A DNA stretch of 64,000 nt from CAG-177 sp003514385 (GCA_051920445.1 JBPPLN010000003.1:124001-188000), one strand, 5' to 3'. Numbered from the stretch's first letter, positions 1-9,800 are shown. A program made the numbers and translations. Notes: generated by a model from the letters alone, not told the origin.

Positions 1-176
1 GAGCGCTGCTGACCGCAATGATAATTGCGGCGAGTGCACCGCCCGCAAACATAACGGTCGTCTTTGCGGCGAAGTACAACAAAGACACGGGACTTGCGTC
101 CCAAACGGTCGCAATAGTCAGCTTCATTTCGATAGTGACCATGCCGTTGCTTATCGGTCTTGCAAGTACGATGTAA
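1..176 (+). CDS. AEC-family (auxin efflux carrier-like) transporter, C-terminal fragment
   Basis: The window opens inside a gene, and the frame in use (first full codon at 3) ends at TAA 174-176. The last 57 residues are hydrophobic and match the C-terminus of the AEC family of organic-acid or malate permeases: a helix with the run APPANITVVFAAKY, a short loop KDTGLAS, then a final helix ending PLLIGLASTM. Family members are ten-helix inner-membrane carriers for mono- or dicarboxylates and related anions. The substrate cannot be told from this end. A good intrinsic terminator follows at 225-258. Assignment to the family is fairly secure although the start and most of the gene lie outside the window. 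Confidence 0.75.
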   Translation, partial: ALLTAMIIAASAPPANITVVFAAKYNKDTGLASQTVAIVSFISIVTMPLLIGLASTM

Positions 177-224
177 CAAATAAAAAAGAGAGTCGGAAAA
201 ATCCGGGTGCTCATAAAATAATTT

Positions 225-258
225 CAGTCCCGACAGTAATATCTGCCGGGACTTTTTG
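225..258 (+). terminator. Intrinsic terminator of the AEC transporter gene
   Basis: Perfect 7-bp stem AGTCCCG (226-232) with CGGGACT (247-253), followed by a T-rich tail. It lies 50 bp after the stop codon of the upstream gene. Confidence 0.8.
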
Positions 259-368
259 TGTATATAATACGATTAAACGGAGCGATAGTTTGGGATTTGT
301 CTATCACTCAAACTGTAGCAAAGTAAAAGTAAGTGACCGGCTGATTTTTTATAATCAGACCTCCAATA

Positions 369-632
369 GCCGCGCCGCAGTGTTCGATAGCTAACTGGGA
401 CAGGCGGGCAACATCACCGAAGCGCCGCCTGTGGCGGATGAAGCGAGGCGATGTTGGCGAAAAACAAGGAGCATAGCGCCCGCTCCAAGGGCGATAGGCG
501 ACTATGTTTTGAGAGGGCTGAACGGCTTGCGAAGCAAGACGCACGAGCCCGTATTGCTTGAGCGAAGCGAGTTTACGGGCGAATGTGCCGAGCTGCTGAC
601 TGAGAGCCGCGAGCTAGGTACTGCGGCGCGGC
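369..632. repeat. Element bounded by 13-bp perfect inverted repeats
   Basis: GCCGCGCCGCAGT at 369-381 is the exact reverse complement of ACTGCGGCGCGGC at 620-632. Inside are nested stems: CAACATC 409-415 with GATGTTG 450-456, enclosing CCGCC 425-429 with GGCGG 433-437. A strong GC hairpin with a T-rich tail follows at 644-663. This could be a short non-autonomous mobile element or a structured RNA with a closing stem. The sequence alone does not decide between them, and I recognise no named RNA family. Confidence 0.5.
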
Positions 633-643
633 ATTCGCGGGGT

Positions 644-675
644 ACAGGGGGGATTCCCCCTGTTTTGCTTTTCTT
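644..675 (+). terminator. Terminator-like hairpin after the 369-632 element
   Basis: ACAGGGGG (644-651) pairs perfectly with CCCCCTGT (656-663) over a 4-nt loop and is followed by a T-rich stretch. No gene ends here, so it would end a transcript crossing the 369-632 element, if one exists. Confidence 0.5.
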
Positions 676-840
676 TTGCAGGCGTTTTCTTTTTCAAATA
701 AAAAGAAAATGCCGAAACGCGGAAAGTGTGAAAAGTTTGATTATAGTGGGACGCGAAGGTAGTAAGCCAATTATCAACAATTTACAATTGCTATGACCCT
801 GTATCGGCTACGCCGATATCGGACAGCCGCAAGGGCTGTC

Positions 841-914
841 CCTACGGTCGGTAAAATCAAAGATTTCGTGCCGCTGTCGCGGCAGCGGTGCGTCGAGTCG
901 CCGCACCCTACAGG
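841..914 (-). repeat. Dispersed repeat, copy 1
   Basis: On the minus strand this reads TAGGGTGCGGCGACTCGACG, then CACCGCTGCCGC, a GC hairpin and GCGGCAC. The same order is found on the plus strand at 60449-60545, and a diverged version at 47551-47599. The similarity continues past the core to a GACCGTAG word beside a short hairpin. Confidence 0.7.
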
Positions 915-1011
915 TTGCACACCGATAAACTTGTGCAGATTTCGCGGGCAGATGATATCTGCCCCACCGTATATATTTATTACTTTGAGCGAAGCGAAAT
1001 AACCCCTCAGC

Positions 1012-1048
1012 CTCGGCTCGCGCCGAGCCAGCTCCCCTACAGGGGAGC
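1012..1048. repeat. Double-hairpin repeat module
   Basis: CTCGGC 1012-1017 pairs with GCCGAG 1022-1027, and GCTCCCCT 1031-1038 pairs with AGGGGAGC 1041-1048, just after the word CCCCTCAG. From general familiarity this hairpin pair resembles an interspersed repeat common in gut Firmicutes genomes. It is not coding. Confidence 0.5.
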
Positions 1049-1120
1049 CTAAATAGATTCTGCGACAAATCCCAATTTGCCGGACTTACAAATGCCCAGC
1101 TTTTATACACCTTACAATAA

Positions 1121-1158
1121 CATAAAACCCGACCTATGAACCATAGGTCGGGTTTGTG
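1121..1158 (-). terminator. Intrinsic terminator of the CorC-like gene
   Basis: Perfect 14-bp stem (1125-1138 with 1142-1155) around a 3-nt loop. On the minus strand it is followed by TTTTATGTT. It sits 35 bp past the stop codon of the minus-strand gene. Confidence 0.85.
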
Positions 1159-1192
1159 TCTTATGAAAACTTTGCTGAAATCCGGATATCTT

Positions 1193-2470
1193 TTAGTCCT
1201 CTTTGTCCTCTTCGCTCTCTTCTTTCGGCTCTTCGACCTTCACTGAGATCTCTATAACTCTACGCTGTTCAACGTCGGTAACGGTGACGGAAAGATTTTT
1301 GTATTCAAATGTGTCGCCGACTTCAGCCATTTTGCCGAGCTGTTCGAGCACCCAGCCGCCGACCGATACGGATTCGGACTCCTCGTCCTCATCCATGTCG
1401 AAATATTCAAACATCTTGTCGAGCTGCGCGCCGCCGAGCACTTTTACCGTGCCGTCGGGCTGGGGAGAGAAGTCCTCAATAACTTCGTCGTTCTCGTCCC
1501 ATATCTCGCCGACAAGCTCTTCAAGAATGTCCTCCATGGTCACTATGCCGAGCGTGCCGCCGAACTCGTCCGCGACAACTGCCATGTGCGTCTTTTTCTG
1601 CTGCATGAGCTTGAGCAGTTCGCTTATCTGCATCTGCTTTGCTATGTAGACGGTTTTCTTAATTATCGAGGATATCGGCTGTTTCTTTGTGAGCACATAT
1701 TTGTTGAAGTCCCTGATGTGAATAAAGCCGATTATATCGTCAGTATCGTCCGAATAGACAGGCAGGCGCGAGAAGCCGGAGTCGTTGAACACCGAGGCTA
1801 TCTTTTCGACGCTGTCGTCTTTTGAAACGGCAATGACATCGACGCGCGGGGTCAGGATATCGCCGACGGGACATTCGTAAAATGAGATAGCCGAGCGGAT
1901 AAGATCGCTCTCGTCCTCGTCGAGTCCGCCGCCGGACTCTGCCTCGTCAACGATGTTCAAAAGCTCGTCGCCGGTTATCGTGTCGTCCTTCTTGAATTTG
2001 AAGATCTTGCTCAGAAGCTTCTTCCAGAGCATGAAGAACGCCACGGCAGGGGTTAATATAACTGTGAGCGCCCTCAAAAACGGCGTTGCGAACATCGCGT
2101 ATTTTTCGGGCATCTCTTTTGCGAGCGTCTTCGGTGTGACCTCGCCGAAGATGAGCAGGAGCACGGTCATTATTATCGTCGAGACCGTCGGGCCGCGGCT
2201 CTCGTTTATGAGCTTGATGAAAAGCACCGTCGCCACGGACGACGCCGTGATGTTGACAATATTGTTTCCTACAAGGACGGTGGAGAGCAGCTTGTCGTAG
2301 TTCTCGCCCATCTTGTATGCGTTGGCGGCCTTCTTGTTGCCGTCGTCTGCCATGGTCTTGAGTCTTATTCTGTTGAGGGAAGTGAACGCGGTTTCGGATG
2401 CCGAGAAAAATGCCGAAAACAGTATGAGAAGTACAAGGCAAATTATCTGCACCCAACTTCGGGTATCCAA
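1193..2470 (-). CDS. CNNM/CorC-HlyC family membrane protein
   Basis: 425 residues in the usual order of the family: an N-terminal DUF21/CNNM membrane domain with about four helices (roughly residues 5-190, including the SAFFSASETAF word), a CBS pair (about 205-325, with LTPRVDVIAV and MEDILEELVGEIWDE), and a C-terminal CorC-HlyC domain (about 338-415). Members are linked to Mg2+/Co2+ efflux or divalent-cation homeostasis at the cytoplasmic membrane; older names include hemolysin C. The start is TTG at 2470, placed 7 nt after GGAGG. A consensus promoter lies at 2516-2544, so this is a monocistronic unit. The last residues are rich in Glu and Lys. Family is certain; the transported ion is not. 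Confidence 0.9.
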   Translation of the reverse strand: MDTRSWVQIICLVLLILFSAFFSASETAFTSLNRIRLKTMADDGNKKAANAYKMGENYDKLLSTVLVGNNIVNITASSVATVLFIKLINESRGPTVSTIIMTVLLLIFGEVTPKTLAKEMPEKYAMFATPFLRALTVILTPAVAFFMLWKKLLSKIFKFKKDDTITGDELLNIVDEAESGGGLDEDESDLIRSAISFYECPVGDILTPRVDVIAVSKDDSVEKIASVFNDSGFSRLPVYSDDTDDIIGFIHIRDFNKYVLTKKQPISSIIKKTVYIAKQMQISELLKLMQQKKTHMAVVADEFGGTLGIVTMEDILEELVGEIWDENDEVIEDFSPQPDGTVKVLGGAQLDKMFEYFDMDEDEESESVSVGGWVLEQLGKMAEVGDTFEYKNLSVTVTDVEQRRVIEISVKVEEPKEESEEDKED

Positions 2471-2515
2471 AAAAATTCCTCCAGTGCGGTTTTACGCATA
2501 TGTATATTAAATATA

Positions 2516-2544
2516 ACTATATCATAATCTATTTGTTATTGCAA
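2516..2544 (-). promoter_or_regulatory. Sigma-A promoter of the CorC-like gene
   Basis: Minus strand: TTGCAA (2539-2544), 17 bp, TATAGT (2516-2521) with an extended TG upstream of the -10. Confidence 0.7.
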
Positions 2545-2547
2545 GAA

Positions 2548-2576
2548 AAAGCCGCATCCGGGTGAATGCGGCTTTT
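2548..2576 (-). terminator. Intrinsic terminator of the TIM-barrel isomerase gene
   Basis: GCCGCAT (2551-2557) pairs with ATGCGGC (2566-2572). T tracts flank it on both strands, so it could also act in the opposite direction. Confidence 0.8.
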
Positions 2577-2580
2577 GTTA

Positions 2581-3444
2581 TTACAGAGCTATCATGTCAC
2601 GCAGCTCCGAGGCGAGGTCTGCGGCGAGGCGGGTGCCGTTTATCAGGGCGCGCTTGGGCAGCTTCGAGATAAAGCCGTCATCCTCGAGAGTGACGTCGCC
2701 CGTGTAGTTTATGTCATGCAGCGCCTGCGCTATCGCTTTCCAGTCGAGCTTGCAGGTGAAGGGCGGCATGTGCAGATCCTCCATATAGTTGTTGTCGTGG
2801 ACGTGCAGAGCCGTGAGCCTCCTGTGGCCGAGCGCTCTTATAGCGTGCGCCGCGTCGTCGCCGACAAGACCGCTGTGACCGAGGTCGAGGCAGACCGTGA
2901 AATATCTCGGGTCGAGCGCGTCATAGTATTCGGCAAGATCCTCGCCGTAGCTGCAAACATTCGCGAGCATGACATGGCGGCGGTCGTCGTGGCCGAACAT
3001 ATTCTCGAGCGCTATCTTCGTGCCGAACTCCTCGCACAGGGGCTTGAGTGAATTGTAAAAATCGATGTTGAACTGCTTCTGATCCACGCCGTCCGGGCAG
3101 GCGGTCGGGTGGACTATTATCTGGCTTGCGCCTATCTTGCCCGCGATGCGGATGGAGAGCTTCAGCTTTTCATAGACGAATTTGTTGTATTCCTCGTCGC
3201 CGAAACGGTAGCTCGGAAACGGCGCATGAGCCTGATTGAACGGGAACGAATATTTCTCACTCGACTCCAAAAGCTTATCGACAAGCTCATCTTCACCCAT
3301 GTTGCCGAGCACGCTCTCGCGGGAGCTGTTCATATAGAACATCGAAAAATCGAGCGCGTCGAAGCCCGCCTCTTTGAATATTTTCATGCCCTCGTCAATG
3401 CCGAAAGCCGGGAAAATAATGTCTGTCTGTGTTGATATTCTCAT
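2581..3444 (-). CDS. Sugar phosphate isomerase/epimerase-like TIM-barrel protein
   Basis: 287 residues with the xylose-isomerase-like / AP-endonuclease-2 TIM-barrel pattern. Metal-site words follow in the expected order along the chain: ALENMF, CLDLGHSG, HVHDNNY and VTLEDDG, giving Glu, Asp/His, His and Glu ligands for a divalent metal. Such proteins isomerise or epimerise small sugars or cyclitols in the cytosol, and the substrate here is unknown. I place the start at ATG 3444 because AAGGCGGTG, one mismatch from the consensus, sits correctly before it; an in-frame ATG at 3468 has no such site. It is a single gene with its own promoter (3478-3506) and terminator. Confidence 0.8.
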   Translation of the reverse strand: MRISTQTDIIFPAFGIDEGMKIFKEAGFDALDFSMFYMNSSRESVLGNMGEDELVDKLLESSEKYSFPFNQAHAPFPSYRFGDEEYNKFVYEKLKLSIRIAGKIGASQIIVHPTACPDGVDQKQFNIDFYNSLKPLCEEFGTKIALENMFGHDDRRHVMLANVCSYGEDLAEYYDALDPRYFTVCLDLGHSGLVGDDAAHAIRALGHRRLTALHVHDNNYMEDLHMPPFTCKLDWKAIAQALHDINYTGDVTLEDDGFISKLPKRALINGTRLAADLASELRDMIAL

Positions 3445-3477
3445 CTTGCGCACCGCCTTATAAGTCATTTTGATATT

Positions 3478-3506
3478 ATTATATCAGAGAGTTTTTGGAT
3501 ATACAA
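3478..3506 (-). promoter_or_regulatory. Promoter of the TIM-barrel isomerase gene
   Basis: Minus strand: TTGTAT (3501-3506), 17 bp, TATAAT (3478-3483). Confidence 0.65.
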
Positions 3507-3547
3507 TATCAATGTCCCAAATATGGTATAGCAAATTTCCACGGATG

Positions 3548-3556
3548 TGATATAAT
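3548..3556 (+). promoter_or_regulatory. Extended -10 promoter of addB-addA
   Basis: TG-A-TATAAT at 3548-3556 has an extended -10 arrangement. No good -35 hexamer is visible 17 bp upstream. The ribosome binding site GGAGGT (3579-3584) follows, and the initiating ATG is at 3590. Confidence 0.55.
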
Positions 3557-3589
3557 CTTTGTGTGAAATCTTTCTGACGGAGGTTTGAA

Positions 3590-6500
3590 ATGCTGCGACT
3601 GATACTTTCGCCCTCGGTGGGCGGCACCGCAGGGTATCTCTATGATACGGCGGCTTCGATCGCTTCTTCGGGCAGCGAGGCTGTGCTGATAGTGCCCGAA
3701 CAGTATTCCTTTGCCGCCGAGCGCATAGTGCTCGAACGCCTCGGAACGGCGGACGCCCAGCGTGTCGAAGTGCTGAGCTTCACGCGCCTTGCGAATACCG
3801 TGTTTAACGCCGTCGGCTGGGACAAGGGCAAACGCCTCAATGAAGCGGGAAAAATACTTCTGATGAGCCGCGCCCTCGAACAGTGCGCCGATAAACTGAA
3901 TGTCTATTCCCGCAGCGCGGACAGCCCCGCGGTCGTGCGCGAGCTGCTAAGCCTCAACGAGGAGTTCTGCCAGTGCGCGATATCTCCGGAGGATATGACC
4001 GCTGCCATGAACAACATGGAAGACGGGCTGCTGAAAAGCAAGCTCGCCGATATTTCGCTCGTTTTCTCGGTCTATGATTCTTTTGTCTCCGACGGCTGGC
4101 TTGACGACAGCCGCATGCTGACCCGCCTCAAAGATAAAATTCTCGAAAGCGGGTATTTTAAAAATAAAACGGTGTTCTTCGACTCCTTCCGCGGCTTCAC
4201 CGCGCAGGAGTTCGGAGTTATAGGCAAGATACTCACCCAGGCAGAGGATGTTTATGTCGCGCTGACCGCGCCCGATCTTATCGAGCGGGACAGCGACGAT
4301 ATATTCTATCATACAAAAAATACTGCAAAGAAGCTCATTAAACTCGCGAACAGCGTCGGCGTGCCGTGCGCAAAGCCTGTTGTTATCAATGACCCGAACG
4401 GCGATCCCGCGCTCGATGCATTCTCAAGTGACTTTCTGAGCCCCGAGGCGGATGTGTTCCCCGACGCGTGCGACAGCATATCTATAGTCGCGTCGCCCGA
4501 TATCCGCAGTGAGTGCGCCTATGCCGCGGCGCATATAAAACGAATGCTCAGAACAGGCGAATACCGAAGCCGAGATATCGCAGTTATCGTGCGCGACGAA
4601 ACTTCGTATATCCGCCCGATGCTGACCGCGCTTGCAAAATGCGGCGTGCCCGTATTTGAGGACAGACGCCAGCCTGTTATAAATCAGCCGCTGATGACGC
4701 TCGTTCGCGCCGCGCTGAAAATAGCCGACACGGGCTTCGATACCGACAGCGTCCTGCGCGCTTTGAAAACCGGTCTCTGCCCGCTTGCGGCGGACGAGAT
4801 ATCGGACATTGAAAACTACACTTATCTCTGGCAGATAAACGGCTCGGGCTGGCTGAAAAAATGGGAGTCAAGCCCCGACGGCTTCGGCGAGATGACCGAA
4901 AACACAGCGGCGGAGCTTGAGAGGCTGAATGCTCTGCGCGAAAAGGCGGTCGAACCGTTTGCAAAGTTCAGAGGCAAGCTCAAAGATAATGACGGCGAGG
5001 GCTGCGCAAAGGCTGTGTTCGAGCTGCTGTGCGAGCTCGATACGGCACAGAGACTAAAAGACCTCGCGATTTATCTCGAGGACTCGGGCGAAAATGTGCT
5101 CGCTCTCGAGACGGAGCGGCTCTGGGACACCATCTGCTCTCTGCTCGATGTCGCGGCGCAGACGCTCGGCAAGACCCCGGTAAAAGCCTCGCGCTTTTCC
5201 GGACTTTTTGATCTCATGCTCTCCACTGTTACCCTCGGCGAGATACCCCATTCCCTCGAAGAGGTGACGATAGGCTCGGCGCAGAGAATAAGACCCATCG
5301 CGCCCAAGGCAGTGTTCGTCCTCGGCGCAAACGCGGGAAAACTGCCGCTTAATCCCGTTCAGGGCGGTATGCTCAACGCCGGCGAGCGCGAACGCCTCGC
5401 GCAGGCGGGCATAGAGACTGCGATATACGGCGAGGACAGAGTCGCCGAGGAGCGCTTTATCGCCTATACTGCGTGCTGCTGCGCAAAAGAGAAGCTGATA
5501 GTCAGTTATTCTTCAAAGAGCGCGCAGGGGGAAGAACTCAGCGAGTCGGAGATAATCACTTTCATCCGCGAGCACTTCCCGCAGGTGCATCAGACCGACA
5601 CTCTCACGGCGGACAAAATCGACCTTGTCGAGGGCAAGAAGCCCGCGTTTGAGCTGACGGCAGCGCTGATGCGAAACGGCGGCGAGCTCTATGAATCGCT
5701 GAGAAAATATTTTGAAAAAGATGCCGATTATTCCGGCAGACTCGCGTCGCTCGACAGCGCAGCGGAGGGGAGAACTTTCAAGATAGACAGCCGCGAGACG
5801 GCGACGCGCCTTTTTGGCATGAACATGAATATTTCGCCCTCGCGGGCTGAGACATATTACCGCTGCCCGTTTTCTTATTATTGCCGCTACGGCCTGAAGC
5901 TTCAGGAGAACAAGAGCGCAACTTTTGACCCGCTTCAAAAAGGTACGGTTATACATTTCGTGCTCGAACAGCTGCTCAGCGAATTCAGTGCGCAGGAGCT
6001 CTCTGAGCTCGATCCCGATGAACGCTATGAAAAAATACGCGGATATCTGAACTCTTATCTTGAACGCTTCCTTGACCGCTCGCAGAGGTCTAAACGGTTT
6101 CTCTATCTCTATGAACGCCTCGCGCGCAGCATAGATGCGGTTGCGACGCGGCTCGCGGACGAGTTCAAAAACTGCGAATTCCGCCCGGTCGATCTCGAAC
6201 TTGATATATCGCATAATGGCACGATAAAGCCGTATAATCTGAAAATACCCTCCGGCGGACACATCAATATTTCCGGCAAGGTGGACAGAGTCGATCTCGC
6301 CGAGATAGACGGAGAGCCGTATATCAGAGTCATAGATTATAAGTCGTCGGGCAAGACTTTTGCCTTTTCCGATGTGTTAAACGGACTCAATATGCAGATG
6401 CTCATCTATCTTTTCACGCTCGTGAGCAACGGAAAGGCACGCTACGGCGATGCGGTTCCCGCGGGAGTGCTCTATATGCCTGCAAAGGCATCTGCCTTTA

Positions 6501-6892
6501 CAGCTGAGAGGGACAAAGATCTCAGCAAACAGGGCAATTCAAACGACAGAAAGATGCAGGGCTTCGTGCTCGAAAATGCGGGCGTTATAGTTGCCATGGA
6601 GCATGACGGCGGAGGGGCGTATATCCCGGCAAAGATTGATAAGGACGGCAATATAAAGGGTGCTACTCTCGATCTCGAAAAGCTCTCCGAACTTTGGGAC
6701 AAGGTTGACGAAAACCTTGTAAACATGGGCGAAGAGCTGCATCGCGGCTCGATTTCCGCGATCCCGGCGCAGGGCAAAAACTACAAGGAAATCTGCTCGA
6801 AATGCGAATATTGGAACATCTGCACGCATGAGAATAATATGCCTGTAAGAGAATTAAATGACAATCTGAAACTCGGAGAGGGGGCGGAATAA
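3590..6892 (+). CDS. addB: ATP-dependent helicase/nuclease subunit AddB
   Basis: 1100 residues, a normal AddB length. AddAB processes DNA double-strand ends for RecA-dependent repair. The C-terminal nuclease has its RecB-type core at IDYKSSG (D916, K918), and the four cysteines of the family's 4Fe-4S staple are present: C759 in a CPFSYYC word, then C1069, C1072 and C1078 near the end. At the N-terminus, where AddB proteins usually carry a GxxGSGK(S/T) P-loop, this one reads SPSVGGTAGYLY, without the lysine. The nucleotide-binding site is therefore probably lost here, while nuclease and iron-sulfur elements are intact. The ATG follows GGAGGT by 5 nt, and the stop codon overlaps the addA start by one base. 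Confidence 0.93.
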   Translation: MLRLILSPSVGGTAGYLYDTAASIASSGSEAVLIVPEQYSFAAERIVLERLGTADAQRVEVLSFTRLANTVFNAVGWDKGKRLNEAGKILLMSRALEQCADKLNVYSRSADSPAVVRELLSLNEEFCQCAISPEDMTAAMNNMEDGLLKSKLADISLVFSVYDSFVSDGWLDDSRMLTRLKDKILESGYFKNKTVFFDSFRGFTAQEFGVIGKILTQAEDVYVALTAPDLIERDSDDIFYHTKNTAKKLIKLANSVGVPCAKPVVINDPNGDPALDAFSSDFLSPEADVFPDACDSISIVASPDIRSECAYAAAHIKRMLRTGEYRSRDIAVIVRDETSYIRPMLTALAKCGVPVFEDRRQPVINQPLMTLVRAALKIADTGFDTDSVLRALKTGLCPLAADEISDIENYTYLWQINGSGWLKKWESSPDGFGEMTENTAAELERLNALREKAVEPFAKFRGKLKDNDGEGCAKAVFELLCELDTAQRLKDLAIYLEDSGENVLALETERLWDTICSLLDVAAQTLGKTPVKASRFSGLFDLMLSTVTLGEIPHSLEEVTIGSAQRIRPIAPKAVFVLGANAGKLPLNPVQGGMLNAGERERLAQAGIETAIYGEDRVAEERFIAYTACCCAKEKLIVSYSSKSAQGEELSESEIITFIREHFPQVHQTDTLTADKIDLVEGKKPAFELTAALMRNGGELYESLRKYFEKDADYSGRLASLDSAAEGRTFKIDSRETATRLFGMNMNISPSRAETYYRCPFSYYCRYGLKLQENKSATFDPLQKGTVIHFVLEQLLSEFSAQELSELDPDERYEKIRGYLNSYLERFLDRSQRSKRFLYLYERLARSIDAVATRLADEFKNCEFRPVDLELDISHNGTIKPYNLKIPSGGHINISGKVDRVDLAEIDGEPYIRVIDYKSSGKTFAFSDVLNGLNMQMLIYLFTLVSNGKARYGDAVPAGVLYMPAKASAFTAERDKDLSKQGNSNDRKMQGFVLENAGVIVAMEHDGGGAYIPAKIDKDGNIKGATLDLEKLSELWDKVDENLVNMGEELHRGSISAIPAQGKNYKEICSKCEYWNICTHENNMPVRELNDNLKLGEGAE

Positions 6893-9800
6893 TGGGCGTC
6901 AACTGGACGACTGATCAGAGACACGCGATAGAGTGCCGTAAAGGCTCTGTACTTGTCAGTGCTGCGGCGGGCTCGGGCAAGACGGCGGTGCTTGTCGAGC
7001 GCGTTATCCGCCGTCTGACGGACAAAGATAACCCCTGTTCGGCGGAGGATCTGCTGATAGTTACATTCACCCGCGCCGCCACCGCGCAGATGCGCGAGAA
7101 GATAGGCGCGGCGATACTCAAACGCCTTTCGGAGGATCCGACGGACAGGCATCTTCGCCGCCAGTATATGCTCCTGCCGTTTGCGAAAATATGCACTATC
7201 GACAGCTTCTGCAACGACCTTGTGCGCGAAAATTTCCACGCGCTCGGCATATCCCCGGACTATTCGCTGCTCGACAACGAAACGGCAGTTATAATGAAAA
7301 ACGATGTCTGCGAGGCAATGCTCGAGCGGGCATACGAAGAGGATTTGGACGGCAGATTTTCGGAGCTCAGCGATATGATGTCCTCCGGCAGCAGCGACGA
7401 GGATTTCGCGAAGCTGATAATCAAAATGTATGATATCTCGACTGCTTATCCGTTCCCTGATCTGTGGCTCGATTCGCTTATCGGGGAGTATTCACAGCCC
7501 GATATCAACAAGAGCCGCTGGGGCGGTATAATAAAAAAATATGTCTGCGATATGCTCGACTACTGCGTGTCCTCGAGCCGCGATATGATGACCGCCATGG
7601 AGTCCGACCCGATTGTAGCGGATGCCTACGGCGCGGCGGTGCAGAGCGATATAAATATGTACGCCGAGCTTCGAGAAAAAATCAACAGCGACTGGGACGA
7701 GGCTCTCGAAGCGTTTAAAACGGTCAAGTATATGAGCCTTGGGCGCGTTTCGAAGGGCTATGAGAGCGAGACGAAAAATGTGGTTACTACCGCCCGCAAA
7801 AAGCTCAAGGATCTGTTGAAAAAAGTGCCCGGTATCATGTGTGTATCGTCCGAAGAACACGCCGATGACATGCGCCTGCTGCGCGATCCCGTGACGAAGC
7901 TTATAGAACTCGTCAAGCAGTTTGGCAGGGAGTATTCCGCCGAAAAGGATAAAATGAACTCCGCCGATTTCTCGGATATTCTGCACCGCGCACTCAATTT
8001 GCTCGCGGTTTCCGACGGCAGCGGCGGATATATAAAAACCGACCTTGCGCGCGAGCTGTCGTCGCATTATGTTGAGATACTCGTCGACGAGTATCAGGAT
8101 ATAAACGAAGCGCAAGATATGATATTCAGAGCGATATCTGCCGACGAGAATAATCTGTTCACCGTCGGCGATGTCAAGCAGAGCATATACAGATTCCGTC
8201 AGGCGATGCCGGAGATATTCCTGCGCCGCCGCAGCACAACACACAGCTTCGAGAGTGGGAAATACCCCCTGGGCATAACCCTCGGCTCGAATTTCCGAAG
8301 CCGCGTGGGAGTTACATCGTGCGTCAACTATATCTTCCGCCAGCTGATGAGCACGGAGGCGGGCGAGCTTGAATATGACGACTCCGAGGCGCTCAACGCC
8401 GCCGCTAAATATCCCGAGCGCGACACTCCCGACTGTGAGCTGCATGTCGTGACGGACAAGGGTAACAGAGCCGATACGCTCGAAGCGCAGGCTCGCTATG
8501 TTGCGAAATATATTGAACGCACGGTGCGGGAGGGAAAGATGCTCGTCACAAAGGGCGGCGCTCTGCATCCCGCGTCTTACGGCGATTTCTGCATTCTCCT
8601 GCGCACGGCGAAAAATGTTTCTTCGGTCTATGCCAACGCGCTCTCTGAGCGCGGCATACCGGTTTTTTCCCCGGAGACCGGCGGATTCTTTGAGGCCGCC
8701 GAGATAAGCTTTATACTCTCACTCCTGCGCGTGCTCGACAACCCTGTGCAGGACATACCGCTCGCGGCTGTCATGCTCTCTCCGCTCTTCGGCTTCAGCG
8801 CAGGCGAGCTTGCGGATATACGCGCCTCGGCGAAAGAACGCCTGGAGGCGGGCGAGACCGAGCCGCTCTATCGCAGCGTCGCCGTGTCGGCTGACGAGGG
8901 CGACGAAAAAGCGGCGGCATTCCTCAAAAAAATAGAATCTCTGCGCAGACTGTCGCTGACCCTTAGCGCGGGCGAACTCGTCCGCAGAGTGTGCGAAGAG
9001 ACGGGCTTCGACGCTATTGTCGGCGCGATGCCGGACGGCGAGCGCCGCAGACTCAATGTCGGTCTGCTGTGCGATTATGCCGAGAAATACGAGGCGGCGG
9101 GTAATCTCGGACTCAGCGGATTTATAAGATTTATAGATAAGGTCGCGCGCACGAGCGGAGATTTGGCAACCGCCGCGCGACCGTCCGAAAATGCGGATAT
9201 CGTCCGCATAATGACCGTCCATCAGAGCAAGGGACTTGAATTCCCGATATGTATTCTCGCCGATATGCAGCACGCGTTCAACGAGCGGGACAACACCGAA
9301 TCAGTGCTCATAAGCTCGTCTGCAGGGCTCGGCATGAAGAGACGCACGGAGGACGGAATCAGCGTTTATGACACAGCCTCGCGCCGCGCCGCAGTCATAA
9401 CTTCCGAACGCATGGGGCGCAGCGAGGAGATGCGCGTGCTCTATGTTGCGCTGACGAGAGCAAAAGAAAATCTCGTTATGGTCACATCTGTCCCGAATCC
9501 CGAAAAGGGACTCGCGAAGGTTGCCGTCGAATGCGGAATAGGGGAGCGGGCGAACCCGTTCGCCGTGCTCAGAATGAATAACTTCTCAGACCTTGTGCTC
9601 ACGGCGCTCATGCGCCATCCCGCCGCAGATGAGCTACGAAAGTTATCCGGCGTCGATGTCCCGATATTCCTGTCCGAAAAAGACAGATTCAAGCTGAAAG
9701 TTGTCGTCAGCGATTCGGAAAGCTTCATGACCGAATCCGCCAATGAACAGAAAATAGCCGCAAAGCCTGTATTCTTCAACGAAGTTCAAGCACGGCTCGA

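Larger units (their letters stand above)
259..1110. other. Gene-free, hairpin-rich interval
   Basis: About 850 bp without a convincing gene. Short open frames are present on both strands but lack ribosome binding sites and read as low-complexity Arg/Ser/Pro-rich strings. The interval is instead dense in inverted repeats: an element bounded by 13-bp inverted repeats at 369-632, a terminator-like hairpin at 644-663, an A/T-rich hairpin at 682-712, hairpins at 802-818 and 821-841, a dispersed repeat at 841-914, and hairpins at 1012-1027 and 1031-1048. The recurring GCGAAGCGAG-type words are typical of dispersed bacterial repeats rather than of coding sequence. Confidence 0.6.

Noticed and set aside
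431..796. A possible 121-residue protein in the first gap
   Set aside because: No ribosome binding site, Arg/Ser-rich nonsense composition, and it crosses the inverted-repeat element and a terminator hairpin.
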